Assembly: GCA_937974825.1 (NCBI GenBank)
Contig: CALJVD010000117.1
Span: 1-64,000, forward strand
DNA: 64,000 nucleotides
From: an uncultured Oceanospirillaceae bacterium
GTDB lineage: Bacteria; Pseudomonadota; Gammaproteobacteria; Pseudomonadales; Oceanobacteraceae
Reading direction: 5' to 3'
Shown here one piece after another: positions 35,291 to 43,926 of the stretch (position 1 is the first letter of the stretch; the number at the start of each line of letters is the position of its first letter). The position numbers were made by a program, and so were the translations under genes. The notes under the pieces were generated by a model. It worked only from the letters and a program-made list of their open reading frames with translations. It searched no databases and had not been told where the DNA came from.

Positions 35291-36133
35291 ATGAATCTTC
35301 AATGCGGAAATCGCACACTTAATCTTGAAATGCCCCAGGTTATGGGGATCTTAAACGTCACACCAGATTCTTTTTCCGACGGTGGGCGTTTTAGTGACTT
35401 AGATCGAGCCTTGTATCATGCAGAGAAAATGATAAGTGATGGTGCGTCTATAATTGATATCGGTGGTGAATCGACACGACCGGGTGCGCAGCCAGTCACT
35501 ATCACTCAAGAGCTTGATAGAGTTATTCCTGTTATTGAAGCATTATCTCAGCGTTTCGAAGTGGTTGTTTCCGTCGATACCAGTACGCCTGAAGTGATGA
35601 CTCAAGCAGCAGCAGTAGGGGTGAATATTATTAACGATGTTCGCTCGTTAACGCGTGAAGGTGCGCTCAAGGCTGCTGCTGAAACTGGTCTTCCTATTTG
35701 CTTGATGCATATGAATGGTGAGCCGCAGGTGATGCAGAATAACCCGCAGTATTCTGTCCCTGTCGAGCAAGCGGTGTTGGCTCAGCTTGCAGAAAGTATT
35801 GAGCGTTGCGAACAGGCAGGTATTGAGCGTAGTCGTTTGATTGTTGATCCTGGTTTTGGCTTTGGTAAAAATAATCAACATGATTACCGATTATTAAATC
35901 GACTAGAAACACTGCAAACGTTAAAATTACCTATACTTACAGGATTATCGCGCAAGCGCATGATCGGTGCGGCAACGCAGCAAGAAAATGCTGCAGATCG
36001 AATAATTGGTAGTGTTAGCGCCGCCGTGATATGTGCATTAAAAGGCGCAAGAATAATAAGAGTGCATGATGTCAAAGCAACTGTTGAAGCCATGCAGGTA
36101 GTCTCAGCAACATTTAAGGAAAGTAATGTCTAG
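35291..36133 (+). CDS. folP: Dihydropteroate synthase
   Basis: FolP condenses p-aminobenzoate with dihydropterin pyrophosphate; it is the sulfonamide target. A TIM barrel of 280 residues from the ATG at 35291. Motifs: MGILNVTPDSFSDGG, IDIGGESTRPGA, NDVRSL, DPGFGFGK, GLSRKRMIG. The longer reading from a TTG at 35231 is rejected because that codon lies in the ftsH terminator. The Shine-Dalgarno is poor. The last 8 bases overlap glmM. Confidence 0.95.
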   Translation: MNLQCGNRTLNLEMPQVMGILNVTPDSFSDGGRFSDLDRALYHAEKMISDGASIIDIGGESTRPGAQPVTITQELDRVIPVIEALSQRFEVVVSVDTSTPEVMTQAAAVGVNIINDVRSLTREGALKAAAETGLPICLMHMNGEPQVMQNNPQYSVPVEQAVLAQLAESIERCEQAGIERSRLIVDPGFGFGKNNQHDYRLLNRLETLQTLKLPILTGLSRKRMIGAATQQENAADRIIGSVSAAVICALKGARIIRVHDVKATVEAMQVVSATFKESNV

Positions 36134-37460
36134 AAAATATTTTGGTACAGATGGCATTCGAGGGAAGGTTGGTCAAGCCCCTATTACTCCAGAGTTTGTT
36201 ATGAAGTTAGGTTGGGCAGCCGGTAAAGTGTTTGCCCAAAAGGGACGCGGTCGTATTTTGATTGGTAAAGATACGCGTATTTCAGGCTATATGTTTGAGT
36301 CAGCACTAGAGGCAGGGTTATCAGCCGCAGGGGTTGATGTTAGCTTACTTGGCCCAATACCGACTCCAGGTATTGCCTACTTAACACGAACGTTTCGTGC
36401 TCAGGCAGGGATCGTAATTAGTGCATCACACAATCCATATTATGACAACGGAATTAAGTTCTTCTCGGCGCATGGTGAAAAGCTTCCCGATGAGATCGAG
36501 CTAGAAATAGAATCATGGTTAGACCAGCCAATGACCTGTGTCGACTCGGCAGAATTAGGTAAAACTAAGCGAATTCATGATGCCGCTGGTCGCTATATTG
36601 AGTTCTGTAAAGGAACAACTAATAACTTAACGCTACGCGGTATGAAAATAGTCTTAGACTGTGCTCATGGTGCGACGTATCAGATAGCCCCAGCGGTGTT
36701 TTCTGAACTAGGTGCAGAGGTTGTCAGTATCGGTGTAGAGCCCAATGGCATTAATATTAATGCCGGTGTCGGTTCAACAGAGCCAGAAAGCTTGCGTCAG
36801 CGAGTGCTCACAGAGAAAGCAGACTTAGGTATTGCTTTTGATGGAGATGGTGACCGTGTAATGATGGTGGACCATATGGGCGAGCTAGTCGACGGTGACC
36901 AGCTGCTGTATATCATGGCTGCACATGCGCGTAGTCAAGGACGTTTACGTGGTGGGGTGGTTGGCACCTTAATGAGTAACTTAGGCTTAGAAGTCGCCCT
37001 TAAAAAACTAGGTGTGAACTTTGTACGTGCTAAAGTGGGCGACCGTTATGTGATGCAAGCATTGCAGGAAAAAGGCTGGCGCTTTGGGGGTGAATCTTCT
37101 GGTCACCTGTTGGCGCTCGATGCCAATACAACCGGTGATGGTATTGTTTCTGCATTACAAGTTCTGCAAGCGCTGAGTGACAGTGAAGTTTCATTGCATG
37201 ACTGGCAAAAACGCATGGTTAAAATGCCACAAAAGATGATTAACGTGAAACGAAATAAAGACGTTGATGTGATGTCTCTGCCAGAAGTTACAGAAGCCAT
37301 AGCTGCTGCAGAGTCACGCTTAGCCGATGCAGGGCGAGTATTATTGCGCCCATCGGGTACAGAGCCTGTAGTTCGAGTGATGGTTGAGGGTGAAAACATA
37401 GAGCAAGTCGATAAAGAAGTGACCGAATTAGCACAAGTAGTAGAAAAAGCGCTGGCATAG
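36126..37460 (+). CDS. glmM: Phosphoglucosamine mutase
   Basis: GlmM interconverts glucosamine 6- and 1-phosphate on the way to UDP-GlcNAc. The 444-residue phosphohexomutase has the phospho-Ser loop GIVISASHNPYYDNG (Ser101), the metal loop DGDGDR (about 240) and the phosphate-binding RPSGTEPVVRVM near the C-terminus. AAGGA precedes the ATG, which lies inside the last codons of folP; the folP-glmM order is the classical one. Confidence 0.97.
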   Translation: MSRKYFGTDGIRGKVGQAPITPEFVMKLGWAAGKVFAQKGRGRILIGKDTRISGYMFESALEAGLSAAGVDVSLLGPIPTPGIAYLTRTFRAQAGIVISASHNPYYDNGIKFFSAHGEKLPDEIELEIESWLDQPMTCVDSAELGKTKRIHDAAGRYIEFCKGTTNNLTLRGMKIVLDCAHGATYQIAPAVFSELGAEVVSIGVEPNGININAGVGSTEPESLRQRVLTEKADLGIAFDGDGDRVMMVDHMGELVDGDQLLYIMAAHARSQGRLRGGVVGTLMSNLGLEVALKKLGVNFVRAKVGDRYVMQALQEKGWRFGGESSGHLLALDANTTGDGIVSALQVLQALSDSEVSLHDWQKRMVKMPQKMINVKRNKDVDVMSLPEVTEAIAAAESRLADAGRVLLRPSGTEPVVRVMVEGENIEQVDKEVTELAQVVEKALA

Positions 37461-37529
37461 TGCATTGCTCTCTTGTTTATCTTGGTCTTCTTCGCTAGTA
37501 TTTGCGCTCTTTAATTTTTAGGATTAAGC

Positions 37530-38267
37530 ATGCGTTCTTTGTTGGTTGCTGGAAATTGGAAGATGAATGCCTCTGTTAAGCAAACAGAAGCGTTGGTTTC
37601 TGCTATTGCAGAGTCAGATTTATCGGTAGATGTTGCAGTCTTTCCACCTTTCCCATACTTGGCACAGGCGTTAGCTGGGTCTGTTCGTAGCACGTTGCGC
37701 GTTGGTGCTCAGAATGTTGCTGAGCATGAATCAGGCGCTTACACCGGTGAGGTGTCTGCTCCTATGTTGGCTGACTTGGGCTGTGCAATGGCTTTGGTTG
37801 GGCATTCAGAGCGTCGTACACTGTACGGTGAAACTGACGAGCAAGTGCTAGCAAAAACGAAACAATTATTGGCCAATGGTTTAACCGCTGTTGTTTGTGT
37901 TGGCGAAACTTTGTCAGAAAGACAGGCGGGTCAAGAACAGGCAGTGGTTCGTAAACAATTATCGCTGCTGCTAGAACAGTTAAGCAGTTATGATTGGCAA
38001 CAAATAGTAATAGCTTATGAGCCAGTATGGGCAATAGGCACTGGTGAAACTGCTACACCAGAACAAGCACAAGCTATGCATCAATATATTCGTAGCTTGC
38101 TGCAGCAGAAAGATGAAAAGGTTGCCGAAACAACCCGTATTTTATATGGCGGAAGTGTTAAGGCAGCAAGTGCGGCTGAGTTGTTTGCTCAACCAGATAT
38201 TGATGGTGGTTTAGTCGGTGGGGCTTCCCTCGATGCTGCTGAATTTTTAGCCATATGTAAGGCATAA
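37530..38267 (+). CDS. tpiA: Triosephosphate isomerase
   Basis: The glycolytic isomerase of dihydroxyacetone phosphate and glyceraldehyde 3-phosphate. The 245-residue TIM barrel has the catalytic residues Lys11 (AGNWKMN), His92 (VGHSERR) and Glu164 (AYEPVWAIGTG), and the phosphate loop YGGSVKAAS. AGGA lies upstream of the ATG. The glmM-tpiA-secG order is common in gammaproteobacteria. Confidence 0.97.
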   Translation: MRSLLVAGNWKMNASVKQTEALVSAIAESDLSVDVAVFPPFPYLAQALAGSVRSTLRVGAQNVAEHESGAYTGEVSAPMLADLGCAMALVGHSERRTLYGETDEQVLAKTKQLLANGLTAVVCVGETLSERQAGQEQAVVRKQLSLLLEQLSSYDWQQIVIAYEPVWAIGTGETATPEQAQAMHQYIRSLLQQKDEKVAETTRILYGGSVKAASAAELFAQPDIDGGLVGGASLDAAEFLAICKA

Positions 38268-38270
38268 GTT

Positions 38271-38645
38271 ATGGAATCTATAGTAATTACCGTTCATATC
38301 GTTTTAGCATTTATTATTGTTGGATTGATTTTAATTCAACAAGGCAAGGGTGCTGAGGCGGGCGCATCATTCGGTGGTGGTGCATCCCAAACAGTATTTG
38401 GTAGTCAGGGCAATACAAGCTTTTTAACTCGTGCGACTGCAGTGTTGGTAACCGGTTTCTTTGTAACCAGTTTAACCTTAGCAATGTTTGCACGTCAGCA
38501 TGCCGCTGGTTTGAGCGATGTTGGTATTCCAAGCGAAGAAGTTCAGAAAGCACTTGAACAGCAGCTAATGGATGTGGAAGAATACGCAACTCCAGAATTA
38601 GACGCTTCTGATTCTGATGTGCCAATGATAGACAGCGCTCAATAA
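38271..38645 (+). CDS. secG: Protein-export membrane protein SecG
   Basis: A subunit of the SecYEG translocon. The 124 residues have two transmembrane helices (about 4-22 and 55-74) separated by the conserved loop GKGAEAGASFGGGASQTVFGSQG. The C-terminal tail is acidic. It starts 3 bases after tpiA. Confidence 0.95.
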   Translation: MESIVITVHIVLAFIIVGLILIQQGKGAEAGASFGGGASQTVFGSQGNTSFLTRATAVLVTGFFVTSLTLAMFARQHAAGLSDVGIPSEEVQKALEQQLMDVEEYATPELDASDSDVPMIDSAQ

Positions 38646-38653
38646 GATTTTTT

Positions 38654-38739
38654 GCGGATGTGGTGGAATTGGTAGACACGCCATCTTGAGGGGGTGGTGA
38701 GCATAGCTCATGCGAGTTCAAGTCTCGCTATCCGCACCA
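38654..38739 (+). tRNA. leuU: tRNA-Leu (anticodon GAG)
   Basis: An 86-base class II tRNA. The acceptor stem GCGGATG pairs with TATCCGC (one G-U); the D-arm is TGGTGGAATTGGTAGACA. The anticodon loop contains GAG. There is a long variable arm (GAGCATAGCTC), a T-loop GTTCAAGTC, and an encoded 3' ACCA. Its place after secG matches leuU of E. coli. Confidence 0.97.
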
Positions 38740-38778
38740 ATTATGTTATACTGCGTAAGCTTTTTTAGCGAAACTATT

Positions 38779-38805
38779 AAAAGCCCCTCAAGTTAGGGGC
38801 TTTTT
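38779..38805 (+). terminator. Terminator after tRNA-Leu
   Basis: AAAAGCCCCT and AGGGGCTTTT pair across a 6-base loop (CAAGTT), with the T run continuing to 38805. Confidence 0.85.
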
Positions 38806-38809
38806 AGTA

Positions 38810-38884
38810 ACTGTTCGCTAGGCAACAGTACCTGTTTAGTTGATCTAAACAGTAGCAAACTGGGCATAAGGTGCCCGTTTTTTG
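38810..38884 (+). promoter_or_regulatory. Candidate attenuating leader of the rimP-nusA-infB operon
   Basis: Three consecutive hairpins lie just upstream of rimP: ACTGTT/AACAGT (38810-38829), CTGTTTAG/CTAAACAG (38832-38852) and GGGCA/TGCCC with flanking AAAC/GTTT (38857-38880). The last is followed by a T run, i.e. an intrinsic terminator. AACAG (38824-38828) can pair instead with CTGTT (38832-38836), breaking the first two. A conserved terminator-containing rimP leader is known in gammaproteobacteria; assigning this sequence to it is inference. Confidence 0.6.
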
Positions 38885-38904
38885 TTTTTAGAGAAGGTGA
38901 TTTT

Positions 38905-39363
38905 TTGGCAAAAGAAACACAGCTTACCAATTTGATACAACCCGTAGTGGAGTCCCTAGGCTATATTTTTTGGGGATTAGAATATCTTGCGGGTGGCAAA
39001 CACATTACTTTGCGCGTTTTTATTGATAGCGAAGAAGGCATTAGTGTTGACCAGTGTGCAGAAGTAAGCAGACAGCTAAGTGCTGTTATGGATGTTGAAG
39101 ATCCAATTACTCAAGAATACACCCTAGAAATTTCGTCTCCAGGAATGGATAGGCTTTTGTTTACTCTTGAGCAATATCAGCAATACGCCAACCATATTAT
39201 AGATGTGCGTCTGCGCCTTCCATTTGATGGCAGACGTAAATTTAAAGGTCAATTACTAGGTACTGAAGAACAAGACATAGTAATGGTCATAGACGAACAC
39301 GAATATTTATTACCCGTCGAGTTAATTGAAAAAGCTCGAGTGGTTCCCCAATTTGAAAAATAG
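38905..39363 (+). CDS. rimP: Ribosome maturation factor RimP
   Basis: RimP is needed for 30S subunit maturation. The 152-residue protein has the N-terminal domain with FWGLEYLAGGKHITLRVFIDS and EISSPGMDRLL, and a C-terminal SH3-like domain. The start codon is TTG, with AAGGTGA at proper spacing. First gene of the rimP-nusA-infB-rbfA-truB-rpsO-pnp cluster; preceded by a putative attenuator. Confidence 0.94.
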   Translation: MAKETQLTNLIQPVVESLGYIFWGLEYLAGGKHITLRVFIDSEEGISVDQCAEVSRQLSAVMDVEDPITQEYTLEISSPGMDRLLFTLEQYQQYANHIIDVRLRLPFDGRRKFKGQLLGTEEQDIVMVIDEHEYLLPVELIEKARVVPQFEK

Positions 39364-39384
39364 CAACAAGAGCGAGGCTAGCAG

Positions 39385-40887
39385 ATGAGCAAAGAAATTC
39401 TTCTGGTCGCAGAGGCGGTTTCTAATGAAAAGGGCGTTTCAAAAGAAATTATTTTTGAAGCCATTGAATTAGCCTTAGCGGCAGCAGCAAAAAAACGTTA
39501 CGAAGACGAAGGTGGCGAGCCAACTGTCGAAGTTAGAATTGACCGTAAAACCGGCGAATATAAATCCTATCGTCGTTGGAACGTAGTTGCCGACGATGAA
39601 ATGGCTGGATTAGGTAACGACTTAACTCTTGAGGAAGCTCATGAGTATGACCCACAGCTAAAAGCGGGTGACGTTTACGAAATCGAAATCGAAAATCCAG
39701 GCTTTGGCCGTATTGCTGCACAAGCTGCTAAACAAATCATTGTACAAAAAGTACGTGAAGCAGAGCGTGCACAAATCGTTGAAGAATACCAAGAGCGACT
39801 TGGTGAGCTAGTAAACGGTAGCGTTAAAAAAGTAACACGTGACAACATTATTGTTGACTTAGGTAATAACGCAGAAGGTCTGTTACCAAAAGATCAGCTG
39901 ATCGCTCGTGAGATCTTCCGTTTGAATGATCGCGTTCGTGCAGTGTTGCATGAGGTTCGTCCTGAAAACCGTGGCCCACAATTAATACTTAGCCGTTCTT
40001 GCCCTGAGATGCTAATTGAATTGTTCCGCATTGAAGTGCCTGAAATTTCTGAAGAAATTATCGAAATTAAAGGTGCGGCTCGTGATCCAGGTTCACGCGC
40101 TAAGATCGCCGTTAAAACCAACGATAAGCGCATAGACCCAGTGGGAGCTTGTGTTGGTATGCGTGGTGCCCGTGTACAAGCGGTAACCAACGAATTAGGC
40201 GGTAGCGAGCGTATTGATATCGTTCTATGGGACGATAACCCAGCGCAATTAGTAATTAATGCCATGGCACCTGCAGAAGTTGCGTCTATCATTGTAGATG
40301 AAGATGCTCACACAATGGATGTTGCAGTTGTGGAAGAAAACCTTGCACAAGCAATTGGTCGTGGCGGTCAGAACGTACGTCTTGCTTCAGAATTAACCGG
40401 TTGGACTATCAACGTGATGACCGAAGAGCAAGCGACTGACAAACAAAGCGAAGAAAACCAAGCCTACATCGATCTATTTACGGAAGCGTTAGATGTCGAT
40501 GAAGATTTGGCCGTTTTATTAGTGGAAGAAGGTTTCAGTTCACTGGAAGAAATTGCCTACGTTCCGCTAGAAGAAATGCTTGAAATCGAAGCATTAGATG
40601 AAGAAATCGTTAATGAATTGCGTAGCCGTGCCAAAGACGTATTGCTCGCTCAAGCATTGGCAACGGAAGAACAGTTGAGCAAAGCAGAACCTGCAGACGA
40701 CTTGCTTAATATGGAAGGTATGGAACGTCACTTAGCATTAGTGTTAGCAAGTAAAGGTGTTTGCACTATGGAAGACTTAGCTGAGCAATCCATTGATGAA
40801 TTACTTGAAATTGAAAACATGACCGAAGAAAAAGCCGCTGAACTCATCATGACAGCACGTAAGCCTTGGTTTGAAGACGAAGCTTAA
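39385..40887 (+). CDS. nusA: Transcription termination/antitermination protein NusA
   Basis: NusA binds RNA polymerase and nascent RNA to control pausing, termination and antitermination. Order of domains in 500 residues: N-terminal polymerase-binding (1-130), S1 (about 135-200), KH1 and KH2 (about 205-345; IAVKTNDKRIDPVGACVGMRG, AIGRGGQNVRLA), and two C-terminal acidic repeats (about 360-425 and 435-495). The two acidic repeats are typical of gammaproteobacteria. Confidence 0.97.
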   Translation: MSKEILLVAEAVSNEKGVSKEIIFEAIELALAAAAKKRYEDEGGEPTVEVRIDRKTGEYKSYRRWNVVADDEMAGLGNDLTLEEAHEYDPQLKAGDVYEIEIENPGFGRIAAQAAKQIIVQKVREAERAQIVEEYQERLGELVNGSVKKVTRDNIIVDLGNNAEGLLPKDQLIAREIFRLNDRVRAVLHEVRPENRGPQLILSRSCPEMLIELFRIEVPEISEEIIEIKGAARDPGSRAKIAVKTNDKRIDPVGACVGMRGARVQAVTNELGGSERIDIVLWDDNPAQLVINAMAPAEVASIIVDEDAHTMDVAVVEENLAQAIGRGGQNVRLASELTGWTINVMTEEQATDKQSEENQAYIDLFTEALDVDEDLAVLLVEEGFSSLEEIAYVPLEEMLEIEALDEEIVNELRSRAKDVLLAQALATEEQLSKAEPADDLLNMEGMERHLALVLASKGVCTMEDLAEQSIDELLEIENMTEEKAAELIMTARKPWFEDEA

Positions 40888-40919
40888 TTTATTTTTTCGG
40901 CATAGGAGGAACGTAACGT

Positions 40920-43454
40920 ATGGCAGATGTAACAGTTAAAGAGCTTGCCGACGTGGTGAAAACCAGCGTAGATAATTTACTTGTACAAATGAAAGAGGCT
41001 GGGTTAACCCAAACAGCCCCTGATCAGGCTGTAAGTGAAGAAGAAAAGCAAAAATTGTTATTACATTTAAAGAAAAGTCATGGTGCTACCCCAAGCACCA
41101 AGAAGATTACTTTAAAGCGTAAAGAAACAAGCACCTTGAAAACAGGTGGTAAAAAATCCGTTGCTATCGAGGTGCGTAAAAAACGCACCTACGTTAAGCG
41201 CGATGATATTGAACAAGAAGCGGAAGCTGCAAAAGCTGAAGCGGCACGCTTAGCTGCTGAAGAGCAAGCACGCATAGAAGCTCAAGCAAAAGCCGAAGCA
41301 GAAGCTAAGGCGAAAGAAGAAGCTGAAGCAAAAGCTAAAGCAGAAGCTGAGGCTAAAGCGAAAGAAGAAAGCGAAAAGAAATCGACTGAAAAGCCTAGCG
41401 CGAAACCTAAGGCTAAGCCTGCAGCGAAAGCGAAAGAGTTAACGGAAGAAGAAGACCTTGCTCAAAAACGCGCTGAAGCAGAAGCATTAGCTGCACGCCA
41501 AGAAGAAGGGCGTAAAAAAGTACATAAGTCCGCTGATAAAAAACGCACTGAAAAGCGTGATGACAGCAGATTCCAAGATAAAAACGAAGTGTCGACCGAA
41601 CGTCGTCCACGTCGTAACAATCAAAAAGGCAAGCTGAAAGCGAATAAGCAACAGCAACGCAATAATGAGCACGCCTTCACTAAACCAACAGCACCAGTAA
41701 CACACGAAGTTGAATTGCCAGAAGCAATTACTGTGGGTGATCTTGCTGCTAAAATGGCTGTTAAAGCGGGTGAAGTGATTAAGACCTTAATGGGTCTAGG
41801 TGTTATGGCAACCATTAACCAAACTTTAGACCAAGATACAGCTACCTTAGTTGTTGAAGAAATGGGTCATAAAGTAACTAAGTTAATTGCTGAAAACCAA
41901 TTAGAACAAGACGTTACAGAATCTGTATCTTACGACGGTGAAGAGGCATCTCGTGCGCCTGTTGTAACGGTAATGGGTCACGTTGACCACGGTAAAACGT
42001 CACTACTAGACTACATCCGTCGTACGCGCATTGCCTCTGGTGAAGCCGGTGGTATTACACAGCATATTGGTGCATATCACGTTAAAACAGACCACGGTAT
42101 CGTTTCATTCCTAGATACCCCAGGTCACGCCGCGTTCACATCAATGCGTGCTCGTGGTGCTCAAGCAACAGACGTGGTAATTCTAGTTTGTGCTGCCGAT
42201 GACGGTGTGATGCCGCAAACAGAAGAAGCTATTCAGCACGCTCGTTCCGCTGAAGTACCTATTGTTGTTGCAATCACTAAAGTCGACAAAGACACAGCCG
42301 ACGTTGAACGTGTTAAAAACGAATTAGCGCAACGTGATGTTATTCCAGAAGACTGGGGTGGTGACGTACCATTCATTCATGTTTCGTCTAAGACCGGTCA
42401 AGGTATTGATGACCTACTTGAAGCGGTACTTTTACAAGCTGAAATTCTTGAGCTAAAAGCCTATGCAACAGGTCCTGGTCAAGGTGTGGTTGTTGAATCA
42501 CGCTTAGATAAAGGTCGTGGTCCAGTGGCAACTTTATTAGTACAAAACGGTGTGCTTAAGAAAGGCGATATCGTACTAGCAGGTACCTGTTATGGACGTG
42601 CACGAGCACTGCTTGATGAAAGCAGTAATCAGGTTGATGAAGCAGGCCCTTCTATTCCGGTTGAAATCTTAGGCTTAAACGGCACACCAGAAGCTGGCGA
42701 TGAATTTATGGTCGTTGAAAGCGAGCGTAAAGCACGTGAAGTAGCTGAGTACCGTGAAGCTAAGATGAAAGAACAAGTTCAACAGCGTCAACAAGCCGCT
42801 AAGTTAGATGCGCTATTTACCCATATGGGTCAAGGTCAAGCCGCTAACTTAAACATAGTGGTTAAGACAGACGTGCGTGGTACCTTAGAAGCAATCGTTA
42901 ACTCATTGCATAAACTAGGTACTGACGAAGTTAAAGTAAACGTGGTGGCTTCCGGTGTTGGTGGTATTACTGAAACAGATATCACTTTAGCGGTCGCAGC
43001 AGAAGCTGTTGTCTTTGGTTTCAACGTTCGTGCCGATAACGCAGCGCGTAAGCTTGTTGAGACACAAGGCGTTGATATGCGTTACTACAGTGTTATTTAT
43101 GACCTGTTAGATGACGTTAAACAAGCTATGGCTGGTTTACTGGCTCCTGAGCTACGTGAAGAAATTGTTGGTATCGCAGAAGTACGTGATGTCTTTAACT
43201 CACCTAAGTTTGGCCAGATTGCTGGTTCTATGGTGATTGACGGTACTGTATACCGTAACAAGAAGATCCGTGTATTGCGTGACAACGTAGTAATCTACGA
43301 AGGCGAACTAGAATCCCTACGTCGCTTTAAAGACGACGTGGCAGAAGTACGTCAAGGTATGGAATGTGGTATCGGTGTGAAGAACTATCAAGATGTTCGC
43401 CCTGGTGACCAGATCGAAGTCTTTGATGTTAAAGAGATCGCTCGTACCTTATAA
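40920..43454 (+). CDS. infB: Translation initiation factor IF-2
   Basis: IF-2 is the GTPase that brings initiator tRNA to the 30S subunit. The 844 residues comprise an N-terminal IF2N domain (1-55), a long Lys/Ala/Glu-rich linker (about 95-200), a second IF2N-like domain (about 262-315) and the G domain. G1 is GHVDHGKT at about residue 355, followed by DTPGHAAF and TKVDK. Domains II, III and IV follow. A strong AGGAGGAA lies upstream of the ATG. Shorter internally initiated forms are known in E. coli and cannot be excluded. Confidence 0.97.
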   Translation: MADVTVKELADVVKTSVDNLLVQMKEAGLTQTAPDQAVSEEEKQKLLLHLKKSHGATPSTKKITLKRKETSTLKTGGKKSVAIEVRKKRTYVKRDDIEQEAEAAKAEAARLAAEEQARIEAQAKAEAEAKAKEEAEAKAKAEAEAKAKEESEKKSTEKPSAKPKAKPAAKAKELTEEEDLAQKRAEAEALAARQEEGRKKVHKSADKKRTEKRDDSRFQDKNEVSTERRPRRNNQKGKLKANKQQQRNNEHAFTKPTAPVTHEVELPEAITVGDLAAKMAVKAGEVIKTLMGLGVMATINQTLDQDTATLVVEEMGHKVTKLIAENQLEQDVTESVSYDGEEASRAPVVTVMGHVDHGKTSLLDYIRRTRIASGEAGGITQHIGAYHVKTDHGIVSFLDTPGHAAFTSMRARGAQATDVVILVCAADDGVMPQTEEAIQHARSAEVPIVVAITKVDKDTADVERVKNELAQRDVIPEDWGGDVPFIHVSSKTGQGIDDLLEAVLLQAEILELKAYATGPGQGVVVESRLDKGRGPVATLLVQNGVLKKGDIVLAGTCYGRARALLDESSNQVDEAGPSIPVEILGLNGTPEAGDEFMVVESERKAREVAEYREAKMKEQVQQRQQAAKLDALFTHMGQGQAANLNIVVKTDVRGTLEAIVNSLHKLGTDEVKVNVVASGVGGITETDITLAVAAEAVVFGFNVRADNAARKLVETQGVDMRYYSVIYDLLDDVKQAMAGLLAPELREEIVGIAEVRDVFNSPKFGQIAGSMVIDGTVYRNKKIRVLRDNVVIYEGELESLRRFKDDVAEVRQGMECGIGVKNYQDVRPGDQIEVFDVKEIARTL

Positions 43455-43461
43455 GATCTGA

Positions 43462-43486
43462 ATGGGCGTACCCTTGGTGCGCCCAT
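43462..43486 (+). other. Stable hairpin between infB and rbfA
   Basis: An 11-bp stem (ATGGGCGTACC / GGTGCGCCCAT, one U-G pair) with a 3-base loop, 8 bases after the infB stop codon. No T run follows directly, so it is more likely a 3'-end stabiliser or processing site than a terminator. Confidence 0.55.
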
Positions 43487-43523
43487 GCTTGCAGATTTTT
43501 GAATCTCAATTAGCGGATAACGA

Positions 43524-43916
43524 ATGTCAAAAGAATATAGCCGTACCGTGCGTTTAGCTGAACAAATTCAGCGTGAATTAGCACACAAGATACAGTTCGA
43601 AATGAAAGACCCGCGCTTAGGCATGGTCACTCTAAACGAAGTTAAAGTAGCCAGAGATCTAGGTTATGCCGATATTTACTTTACAGTGATGGGTGCTCGC
43701 GGTGAAAGCGATGAAGAAATTCGCCAACAAACCAGCGAAATATTAAACGATGCAGCTGGTTACCTACGTTCTGAATTAGCCAGAATACTTACCACTCGAA
43801 TTACTCCCTTATTGCGTTTCCATTACGATGGCACGTTGGAACGCGGTATGCATTTAGACAGTCTGATTCGTCAGGCCACTGCCTCAGATAAAGCTCGTCA
43901 ACCTGATCAAGAATAA
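43524..43916 (+). CDS. rbfA: 30S ribosome-binding factor A
   Basis: RbfA helps mature the 16S rRNA 5' end and the 30S subunit, and is important in the cold. The 130-residue KH-like protein has the conserved N-terminus RTVRLAEQIQRELAHKIQ, DPRLGMVTLNEVKVARDLGYADIYFTV and the C-terminal LRFHYD. It starts 69 bases after infB and is followed by truB after 10 bases. Confidence 0.95.
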   Translation: MSKEYSRTVRLAEQIQRELAHKIQFEMKDPRLGMVTLNEVKVARDLGYADIYFTVMGARGESDEEIRQQTSEILNDAAGYLRSELARILTTRITPLLRFHYDGTLERGMHLDSLIRQATASDKARQPDQE

Positions 43917-43926
43917 TCTCTACATT

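Noticed and set aside
38740..38904. A second tRNA (metY) between tRNA-Leu and rimP
   Set aside because: E. coli has one near this place, but the segment holds only terminator-like hairpins and no cloverleaf.
41270..41400. Repetitive GAAGC/AAAGC DNA as a tandem satellite
   Set aside because: It encodes the Lys/Ala/Glu-rich linker of IF-2, known to be repetitive at the protein level; copies are imperfect.
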